Below are positions 42,411-48,261 of a stretch of DNA of 48,261 bases, in pieces. Within the stretch, counting starts at the first letter, position 1. Each line of letters begins with the position of its first letter. This DNA comes from Saprospiraceae bacterium. Lineage in GTDB: Bacteria > Bacteroidota > Bacteroidia > Chitinophagales > Saprospiraceae. A program made the position numbers and the translations under genes. Below the pieces are notes generated by a model. It was not told the origin of the DNA. It saw nothing but the letters and a program-made list of their open reading frames with translations, and searched no databases. The stretch is from positions 1-48,261 of the forward strand of contig JAHDGF010000037.1 in assembly GCA_020627785.1 (NCBI GenBank), written 5' to 3'.

Positions 42411-42866
42411 TCACTTTTTAGCAGCCGTTTGTATGGCAGCCTTAATTCTATTATAAGTTCCGCATCGGCAAATGTTGCCATTCATAAATGATTCGATTTC
42501 TTTTTCAGAAGGAGACGGATTATCAGCCAGCAAAGCTGCCGCACTCATGATTTGACCGGCTTGACAATATCCACACTGCGGCACATCATGTTCTCTCCAC
42601 GCTTCCTGCAATGGATGGGAAAGATCTGGTGAAAGTCCTTCAATCGTTTTTACTTCTTGATCTTCAATCTGAGAAATCGGAAGACTACAAGATCTCATCG
42701 CTGCGCCATCGACATGAACCGTACAAGCACCGCACTGGGCAACGCCACATCCATATTTTGTCCCTCGTAATTCAAGAGAATCTCTTAGTACCCACAATAA
42801 GGGTGTATCTGGATCGGCTTCAACCGTACGGGTCTCACCATTAATCTTTATCTTGTAATTTGCCAT
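42411..42866 (-). CDS. 2Fe-2S subunit of a molybdenum hydroxylase (IorA-like)
   Basis: Electron-transfer subunit of the IorAB-type enzyme. Two 2Fe-2S clusters are clear: Cys40, Cys45, Cys48 and Cys60 (plant-ferredoxin type, [14 protein letters not shown]) and Cys98, Cys101, Cys133 and Cys135 ([13 protein letters not shown] and CRCGT). At 151 residues it is standard length. It carries no signal peptide and is exported in complex with the Tat substrate subunit. Its TGA overlaps a GTG that could start the large subunit, so translation is coupled. A copy of the 12-mer repeat sits about 60 bp upstream. Confidence 0.93.
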   Translation of the reverse strand: MANYKIKINGETRTVEADPDTPLLWVLRDSLELRGTKYGCGVAQCGACTVHVDGAAMRSCSLPISQIEDQEVKTIEGLSPDLSHPLQEAWREHDVPQCGYCQAGQIMSAAALLADNPSPSEKEIESFMNGNICRCGTYNRIKAAIQTAAKK

Positions 42867-42925
42867 AACTTAATCGTTGTTATCTGTACAAGATAAAGAC
42901 TTTTTTCTTGATTGATAGTGACTAT

Positions 42926-42937
42926 GCTTTCGCAAAT
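42926..42937 (-). repeat. ATTTGCGAAAGC 12-mer, copy 6
   Basis: Exact copy on the minus strand, intergenic, about 60 bp upstream of the iorA start and in the same orientation. Confidence 0.6.
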
Positions 42938-43004
42938 GAACTTTCTGAGCAAAAACAGATTAATTTGAGCGACCTAATGTTTTCATCGACTTAATTATAG
43001 ACCC

Positions 43005-43517
43005 TTGAGTTTAAAAAAAGAACGAAAAAAATTGTTTCTGTTATTCGTCGTTACGGCAATCTTATTTTTCTTAGCAATCAATCTCGGACATTACCTTACC
43101 TACAAACCATTGATTAATAGAATCAATACATTTGCGCAAGCAGAATATCAAAAACAAAGAGTCGAAGTCTTTTCTTACATCAATCACAATGCGCAGCTCA
43201 ATGACATCCTTGCCATGAAACTTGAAGGAGTGCCAGAAGCTATTCCACTGCTAACCAATCCAGAAAATAAAATCAACGAAATCAAATCGCAGATCTTAGA
43301 TGAGTATAATTGCTACATCTCAAAACCCGCAAACAGCTTCAACTTTACCATCGAAGGAGACAAATCTAAGCACCATTGCGAAATTTTAAATCTCAATAAA
43401 AAAGCGTGGACAGGAGGCATGAGATATGCACTGATCAGCTCAATTTTCCTTTTCCTCCTTGGATTCGTCGTATCGAAGAAACTACCAGACTACATCGTAC
43501 AAGAATATTTTGGATAG
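43005..43517 (+). CDS. Two-TM membrane protein, unknown function
   Basis: No family recognised. A membrane segment near the N-terminus (residues 10-28, LFLLFVVTAILFFLAINLGHYL), a 110-residue polar domain with two cysteines and strand-rich text, then a second membrane segment near 141-160 (MRYALISSIFLFLLGFVVS) give an in-out-in topology. The start is TTG at 43005; no ATG fits the frame upstream and the leader is immediately hydrophobic, so TTG is acceptable but the start is uncertain. It is divergent from iorA and convergent with hchA. Confidence 0.6.
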   Translation: MSLKKERKKLFLLFVVTAILFFLAINLGHYLTYKPLINRINTFAQAEYQKQRVEVFSYINHNAQLNDILAMKLEGVPEAIPLLTNPENKINEIKSQILDEYNCYISKPANSFNFTIEGDKSKHHCEILNLNKKAWTGGMRYALISSIFLFLLGFVVSKKLPDYIVQEYFG

Positions 43518-43525
43518 ATAAATCT

Positions 43526-44380
43526 CTAACTCAATTCCTTAAGTAAAGTTTTGGCCGCAAGTTTACCTAAATTATTAGAAGCCAAAGGACTGGAACCAGT
43601 GATCAATTTACGATCTACACAAACCGTATCGTCCATCTTTGTATTCATTAGGTTAACACCCAGACCTTTTAAAGTCTCACTTAATCCAAAAGGCATTTTA
43701 CCTGGCAGATAACCCATCAATGGAGTTTGATTATCAACTGAATCAGGAAATACCGCCATATTATAACCCTTATAAAGAAATTCTTTCCCATTTAATTGAG
43801 TGGCAAGAAAAGCACCTGGCCCATGACATAAACTTATGGTATGTAAATCATTTTCATGCGCCCAATGCAGAACATTCCCTACATTCTTATCTTCAGGAAT
43901 TCCAATCATTGCACCATGACCACCTGGTACAAATACACCCGCATAAGATGCAGCTTTATCAAATGAAGAACTTATAAATTCTTTCAAACTTAAAGGACTT
44001 TCAAAGTCAGACTTAAGTTCTGCATAAATCGATTGAACATGTTTATCTTCTTTTGGAAAGGCCCACATTTCAAATACAACTGGCTTACCTGTCGGAGTTG
44101 CAATCTCAAATTCAAACCCCGCATTCCTCAAGTGTAGCATAGGCAAGAGTGCTTCAACTGGATGATTACCAGTTGAAAACAACTTGTTATTCTTCATTTT
44201 GAGATTTTTGTGCTCCGTGAAGATTACCAAAATTTTTGATTGAACCCCTTTATACTTTTGATATGAAATATTTTCAAAATCTGTCTTGTCGGATGTTCCT
44301 AATTTTAAAGCAAGTTTGGATGGGCTATACGAACCATCTGATTCTAGCTTAGGTGCAATACCTAGTAATTTCTTTATCAT
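43526..44380 (-). CDS. hchA: HchA/Hsp31-type glyoxalase III and protein deglycase
   Basis: DJ-1/PfpI superfamily, Hsp31 branch, 284 residues as usual. It converts methylglyoxal to lactate without glutathione and may act as holdase or deglycase. The nucleophile is Cys185 with His186 in SLCHGPGAFLATQL. FVPGGHGAMIGIPED and GNHPVEALLPMLHLRNAGFEFEIATPTG (70-97) carry the metal-binding and structural motifs of the Hsp31 family. Start MIKKLLGIAPKLE is acceptable. The following gene upstream encodes a Crp-type regulator, then a VOC protein, forming a small unit consistent with electrophile or carbonyl stress. Confidence 0.9.
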   Translation of the reverse strand: MIKKLLGIAPKLESDGSYSPSKLALKLGTSDKTDFENISYQKYKGVQSKILVIFTEHKNLKMKNNKLFSTGNHPVEALLPMLHLRNAGFEFEIATPTGKPVVFEMWAFPKEDKHVQSIYAELKSDFESPLSLKEFISSSFDKAASYAGVFVPGGHGAMIGIPEDKNVGNVLHWAHENDLHTISLCHGPGAFLATQLNGKEFLYKGYNMAVFPDSVDNQTPLMGYLPGKMPFGLSETLKGLGVNLMNTKMDDTVCVDRKLITGSSPLASNNLGKLAAKTLLKELS

Positions 44381-44447
44381 AATATCTACATTTAAGAATC
44401 AAAATTAAGTTTGCTCTGATGCTTAAAAATTGATGTATGTTAAGAAA

Positions 44448-45029
44448 CTACTTTGAAGCTAGCTCTTTTCTAATTCTACTTAAGCTCTCGGTAGCTATTC
44501 CAAGATAAGAAGCGAGATGATAATTCTTGATGCCTTCTGAAATTGATGGGTACCGTTGGATAAATTTGGAATACCTCTCTTTAGCAGTTAAGGTTAAGTT
44601 TTCGAGAATTCGTCTTTGAAAGCCAGCAAAAGCTAGCTCCATCTTTCTGGTATGCATTTGGGCAACTTTAGGTATGCTCTGAATGAGTGAGTCAAAGTCT
44701 GATTTTAAAACACCGTATAGTTCTGCATCCTGAATACATTCTAAATACGATACGGCTCCAGAATTATCGTTACCATACAAAGCAATATAATCACTTATCC
44801 ACCAGCCTTTAATTGCAAATCGTAAGGTGTGCTCTTTACCATCTCCATCAATTAAATAACTTCTGAGACAACCTTCATGGACATAATAAATTTTATCAAT
44901 TCTGTTTCCAGGTTGAAGAAGTAACTCTCCCTTGCGAAGGGATATCTTTATTAATTTGCTATCAATAAGATCGTACTCTGCTTCAGTTAATAGATTACCT
45001 TGAAAAATTTCTTTTGCGATTTCTGACAC
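44448..45029 (-). CDS. Crp/Fnr-family transcriptional regulator
   Basis: 193-residue regulator. The cyclic-nucleotide-binding-like beta-roll covers about residues 20-115 (LRKGELLLQPGNRIDKIYYVHEGCLRSYLIDGDGKEHTLRFAIKG). A long helix and C-terminal HTH follow (SIPKVAQMHTRKMELAFAG..., then YHLASYLGIATESLSRIRKELASK). No Cys cluster for an Fe-S centre is present, so it is not Fnr proper. It probably responds to a small ligand and may control hchA 67 bp downstream. No operator could be assigned. Confidence 0.88.
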   Translation of the reverse strand: MSEIAKEIFQGNLLTEAEYDLIDSKLIKISLRKGELLLQPGNRIDKIYYVHEGCLRSYLIDGDGKEHTLRFAIKGWWISDYIALYGNDNSGAVSYLECIQDAELYGVLKSDFDSLIQSIPKVAQMHTRKMELAFAGFQRRILENLTLTAKERYSKFIQRYPSISEGIKNYHLASYLGIATESLSRIRKELASK

Positions 45030-45056
45030 ACTTTGTCCCTTTAACTCAATTTATTC

Positions 45057-45434
45057 TTAATCCTGATGAATCTGAATGTAATTCCCTTGTTGATCATCAA
45101 AGACAGCAGAGGTTCCCCAATCGTCCGTCTTAGGTGTCTTTAAAAACACCACCCCCTTAGCCAAAAGTTCTTCATATTTCGCCTGAACGTTGTCTGCACC
45201 CAAAATAATTGAAGGCATCTTTTTCTCATAAGCCGTTTCTTGAAACTCCTTTGCAAATCCATCTCCCCTCGGTTCTAAAAGTAGCGAAGTTCCATCCGGA
45301 TCATCCGGAGAAACAACAATTGCCAATTGCATTTCAGGCATGTACATTAACTTCTGAAAGCCCAACACCTCTGTATAATATTTAAAAGCTTTGATTGGAT
45401 CAACAACCAATACTCCTGTCATTTTGATTTTCAT
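45057..45434 (-). CDS. VOC-superfamily protein (glyoxalase/bleomycin-resistance fold)
   Basis: Small vicinal-oxygen-chelate protein of 125 residues with two betaalphabetabetabeta modules: VLVVDPIKAFKYYTEVLGFQKLM with the matching ...LLLEPRGDG strand, and SIILGADNVQAKYEELLAKGVVFLKTPKTDDWGTSAVFDDQQGNYIQI. The metal ligand set is partly conserved (His/Glu in the final strand IQIHQD is suggestive), so activity is uncertain. It lies 27 bp upstream of the Crp gene and 11 bp downstream of the small secreted protein. Confidence 0.83.
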   Translation of the reverse strand: MKIKMTGVLVVDPIKAFKYYTEVLGFQKLMYMPEMQLAIVVSPDDPDGTSLLLEPRGDGFAKEFQETAYEKKMPSIILGADNVQAKYEELLAKGVVFLKTPKTDDWGTSAVFDDQQGNYIQIHQD

Positions 45435-45445
45435 GAATCGTAGGT

Positions 45446-45940
45446 TTACCGTGTATATTTAAACTCATTCCGCTTCTTCCATATTCCAATTTTATCATGC
45501 TGCACCTCCTTGCGTATGATCAACCTCTTTTTACCAATCAAATACGTATTCCTAATCAACGCACTTTTCCGATTATCCTTACCTCTGTGTTCCGTAATAA
45601 TTTCAATCAGGCCACTATCCAGAACTTTTCGAGATTTTACCACCTTTTTATTTAATAGTTCCCCCTTTCTAGTAATCTTTAATTTGTAAGACCCATTGGC
45701 CTTAGGTTCGTTGGGATAGATGTTATTCAGAATAAACTTATTCTCAGACTTTCCCTGCACTACATTTAAATTAGCAGGCAGAGAGTATGGTTGATTGGTC
45801 TGATAATCAAGGTAAGTAAGCTCCCCTTCCCAATTACCAATAATTATTTGAATATCTTCTGTTTTAACGATGCCTTGACCGAGACCCTGAAAGGCAAACA
45901 ATAAGATGAGAAAGCCAATTCCCCATTCAATTTTCTTCAT
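45446..45940 (-). CDS. Secreted hypothetical protein, 164 aa
   Basis: Function unknown. A signal peptide MKKIEWGIGFLILLFAFQGLGQG precedes a beta-rich mature region: IIIGNWEGELTYLDYQTNQPYSLPANLNVVQGK, NKFILNNIYPNEPKANGSYKLKI, IEIITEHRGKDNRKSALIRNTYLIGKKRLIIRKEV. This resembles lipocalin-like or calycin folds (GxW motif at GNWEG). No lipobox and no sorting domain, so it is a periplasmic or secreted protein. It is the first gene of the likely four-gene string ending with hchA. Confidence 0.65.
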   Translation of the reverse strand: MKKIEWGIGFLILLFAFQGLGQGIVKTEDIQIIIGNWEGELTYLDYQTNQPYSLPANLNVVQGKSENKFILNNIYPNEPKANGSYKLKITRKGELLNKKVVKSRKVLDSGLIEIITEHRGKDNRKSALIRNTYLIGKKRLIIRKEVQHDKIGIWKKRNEFKYTR

Positions 45941-46090
45941 AGTTTTTGGAATCTATTGAAAGTCAAGATAAGAAAGCAATTCCAAAAATCCCACATAATT
46001 TCCCCACAGTAATCCTGGCGCAATAGAAAAAACCATCGCCTCCAGCAGAACCAAACAACAATAACCCATACCGCTCTAGAAAGAAACAAT

Positions 46091-46105
46091 GGCTCCAGCG
46101 GAGCC
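46091..46105. terminator. Hairpin downstream of metG
   Basis: GGCTCC-AGC-GGAGCC, a 6-bp stem with 3-nt loop, 17 bp past the metG stop. On the minus strand a T-rich stretch (ATTGTTTCTTTC) follows, consistent with a moderate intrinsic terminator. Confidence 0.5.
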
Positions 46106-46121
46106 TACCAATAATAAAACT

Positions 46122-48251
46122 CTAGGATACCACGTTCCCTGCTTCCCAGCCATCCGCTGGCGAAACAAAACTCAACTGACCTTCAGAGTTTTCAGCCATC
46201 AAGATCATTCCTTGAGACTCAACCCCTCTAATTTTTCTGGGAGCCAAATTTGCGACAAGCGTCACCTGCTTACCGATCACATCCTCAGGCTTGTATTGCT
46301 GAGCAATGCCGGAAACCACAGTCCGCTTTTCAAAACCCAAGTCTAGGGTCAATTGCAAAAGCTTATTTGCTTTAGGAACTTTCACAGCTTCTAGGATTGT
46401 AGCTGTGCGAAAATCTATTTTTGTAAAATCGTCAAAAACGATGTTATTCTTTATCGGAGTTGATGCAACCACGGCAGGTGCTTCCGTCTTCACCAATTTA
46501 GCCTTCTGCTCAGCGATCACTTCATCATCAATTCTACTAAACAAATGACTCGCCTCATTTATCTTATGACCTGGCTCTATTATCGAATCACCCATCGCCA
46601 TCTTATCCATCATCTCAACAAACTCTCCCGACTCAAAATTTTGATCAAAGTTTAATAATTGACTCAATCGCTCAGCCGCCGTTGGTAAAAATGGTCTAAG
46701 CATGGATGAAATCGCAGCACAGTACTGAACACAAAGATTCATTACCGCCTTTACATTTTCTTCATCCTCCTTGATCATCTTCCAAGGCTCATTGAACTGC
46801 AGAATCTGATTCCCTTTGGAGCTGATCTCCATAATCTTGTTCAAGGCCCCTCTAAAATCAAAATCTCTGATAAATTGAGCTGTAGCTGAAAGATCATCAA
46901 ACAATCGCAAGTACTCATTATCATAAAATGAGGTTTCATCATCACCACTAGGGCCAAAGATCATTTGATTTTCATCAAATTCAGGAACAACTCCTTCGTA
47001 ATACTTATTGGTCAACACAACGACCCTATTTAGGAAGTTGGCTAAATTATTTACAAGTTCATTATTGACTGCATCTTGAAAACCCGCCCACGTAAATTCA
47101 GAATCTTTCTGTTCCGGCATCGCCTTAACCATAAAATACCTCAACTCATCTACCTTCCCAGGCATATCTTTCAAATAGTCATTCACCCAGATCGCCCAAT
47201 TTCTAGAAGTAGAAATCTTATCGCCTTCAAGATTCATAAACTGATTCGCAGGTACATTGGTCGGAAGCACGTAGTCTCCATGTGCTTTAAGTATAGCAGG
47301 GAATATAATACAGTGAAATACTATGTTGTCCTTTCCGATAAAATGCAGTAAAGCAGTATCGTCACTTTGCCAGTAATCCTTCCAATCCTTTCCGTTCTCC
47401 GCCGCCCAAGCCTTCGTCGATGAGATGTAACCAATCGGTGCATCCATCCACACATATAACTTCTTACCCTCAGCTCCTTTTATTTCTTGAGGTACATCTA
47501 CTCCCCAATCCAAGTCACGAGTCATTGCCCTTGGATGCAACCCACCATCCAACCAGGATTTACATTGCCCCACAACATGGTTCTTCCAATCCTTCGGCTC
47601 GTGATGCTCCTTTCCATCCAACTTACCATCAACAATCCATTCACGCAACCATTCTTCATCTTCGTTTAAAGGAAGATACCAATGTGTGGTTTCCTTCATT
47701 ACTGGTGTTTCACCAGTAAGAGTACTGCTTGGATTTATAAGGTCAGTTGGACTAAGTGCTGATCCACAATTCTCACACTGATCACCGTAGGCACTTGGAT
47801 GATCGCATTTCGGGCAAGTACCCTTGATGTATCGGTCCGCTAAAAACTGATTCGCCTTAGGATCGTAATACTGCTCAGAAGTGCGCTCTTCAAATTTTCC
47901 ATTCTCATAAAGCTTTCGGAAAAACTCTTGAGAAGTTTCATGGTGTAATTCATCTGATGTCCTGTGGTAGTAGTCAAAGGAAATATTCATTCCTTGAAAG
48001 GCTTCCTGAAAAAGTTCATGAAATTTATCGACGATTTCTCTCGGTGATGTTTCTTCTTTAATGGCTTTGATGGTAATGGCTGCACCATTCTCGTCCGATC
48101 CACAGACCCAAACAATGTCCTTACCCATCATTCGCTGAAAACGCACGTAGACATCTGCTGAAAGGTATGCTCCAGCCAAATGACCAATATGAAGTGGTCC
48201 ATTGGCATACGGCAAAGCAGAAGTTACTAAGATTCTTTTAGCGTCTATCAT
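46122..48251 (-). CDS. metG: Methionyl-tRNA synthetase
   Basis: Charges tRNA-Met (elongator and initiator), 709 residues. The HIGH motif is HIGH at 21-24 (ANGPLHIGHLAGAYL) and the KMSKS loop reads KISTS at 345-349. A four-Cys zinc knuckle is visible (CPKCDHPSAYGDQCENCG). The anticodon-binding helical domain covers about 400-560. The C-terminal tRNA-binding (Trbp111-like OB-fold) domain spans about 605-709 (DFRTATILEAVKVPKANKLL). Start ATG 48251 lies 10 bp inside the window edge, so any operon partner upstream is unseen. A hairpin follows the stop. Confidence 0.95.
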   Translation of the reverse strand: MIDAKRILVTSALPYANGPLHIGHLAGAYLSADVYVRFQRMMGKDIVWVCGSDENGAAITIKAIKEETSPREIVDKFHELFQEAFQGMNISFDYYHRTSDELHHETSQEFFRKLYENGKFEERTSEQYYDPKANQFLADRYIKGTCPKCDHPSAYGDQCENCGSALSPTDLINPSSTLTGETPVMKETTHWYLPLNEDEEWLREWIVDGKLDGKEHHEPKDWKNHVVGQCKSWLDGGLHPRAMTRDLDWGVDVPQEIKGAEGKKLYVWMDAPIGYISSTKAWAAENGKDWKDYWQSDDTALLHFIGKDNIVFHCIIFPAILKAHGDYVLPTNVPANQFMNLEGDKISTSRNWAIWVNDYLKDMPGKVDELRYFMVKAMPEQKDSEFTWAGFQDAVNNELVNNLANFLNRVVVLTNKYYEGVVPEFDENQMIFGPSGDDETSFYDNEYLRLFDDLSATAQFIRDFDFRGALNKIMEISSKGNQILQFNEPWKMIKEDEENVKAVMNLCVQYCAAISSMLRPFLPTAAERLSQLLNFDQNFESGEFVEMMDKMAMGDSIIEPGHKINEASHLFSRIDDEVIAEQKAKLVKTEAPAVVASTPIKNNIVFDDFTKIDFRTATILEAVKVPKANKLLQLTLDLGFEKRTVVSGIAQQYKPEDVIGKQVTLVANLAPRKIRGVESQGMILMAENSEGQLSFVSPADGWEAGNVVS

Positions 48252-48261
48252 CCTCGATTAT

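Noticed and set aside
1..48261. CRISPR array, tRNA/rRNA genes, IS elements, prophage
   Set aside because: No regularly spaced repeats, cloverleaf-like sequence, transposase or phage structural genes could be recognised on either strand.

Overview
The window is AT-rich chromosomal DNA from a Bacteroidota bacterium, most likely of the Saprospiria (Lewinella/Saprospiraceae-like). The evidence is: type IX secretion (T9SS) C-terminal sorting domains on several secreted proteins; a PorP/SprF-family outer-membrane protein; promoters of the Bacteroidota type (TTG, 20 bp, TAnnTTTG); a cohesin/dockerin-like segment of the kind common in Saprospiraceae; and a secreted protein with the C-x(7)-C..AYGF repeat I associate with that group. 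I see no tRNA, rRNA, CRISPR array, IS element or prophage.

Layout. 1-1.9 kb: a broken leucine-rich-repeat gene and small orphan genes. 2.1-4.2 kb: a PIF1-like helicase with a C-terminal HTH. 4.3-6.8 kb: a T9SS cargo protein and an S41 peptidase that converge on a strong hairpin; the C-terminus of a lost S41 paralogue survives next door. 7.1-9.3 kb: a flotillin/NfeD membrane pair. 9.8-13.7 kb: a Dabb protein, an erythromycin-esterase-like protein and a B12-binding radical SAM enzyme. 13.9-16.3 kb: an HxlR regulator divergent from an SMP-30-like lipoprotein and a quinone-reductase-like enzyme, with face-to-face overlapping promoters. 16.4-19.1 kb: PorP/SprF with a tiny lipoprotein resembling a sorting domain, then a repeat-containing secreted protein. 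19.2-26 kb: SDR, LLM flavoenzyme, a carboxypeptidase-regulatory-like protein split by a nonsense codon, a lipoprotein esterase and a secreted GH5 glycosidase. 26.3-29.5 kb: an NAD salvage module (NAMPT, PRPP-synthetase-like protein, NrtR regulator) with three NrtR-type palindromes. 30-36.5 kb: hydrolase, secreted M60 peptidase and PepD. 36.6-40.2 kb: methyltransferase, threonine/serine dehydratase, LuxR, a sigma/anti-sigma-like pair and thioredoxin. 40.2-48.3 kb: a two-subunit molybdenum hydroxylase, an HchA/Crp/VOC group and methionyl-tRNA synthetase.

The most interesting signals are these. (1) NrtR boxes bracket a recognisable promoter of a prs-nadV pair whose PRPP-synthetase-like member is short and divergent, so it could make NAD by a NARP1-like route. 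(2) A symmetric overlapping divergent promoter is flanked by two palindromes at hxlR. (3) An exact 12-mer, ATTTGCGAAAGC, occurs six times and carries the GCGAAAGC mini-hairpin. (4) Several genes are freshly damaged or decayed (1-bp deletions near 228 and 4360, a nonsense codon at 22412, an S41 remnant at 6870). (5) A stand-alone sorting-domain-like lipoprotein sits beside PorP/SprF.

All functional calls rest on reading motifs by eye; no database search was run.
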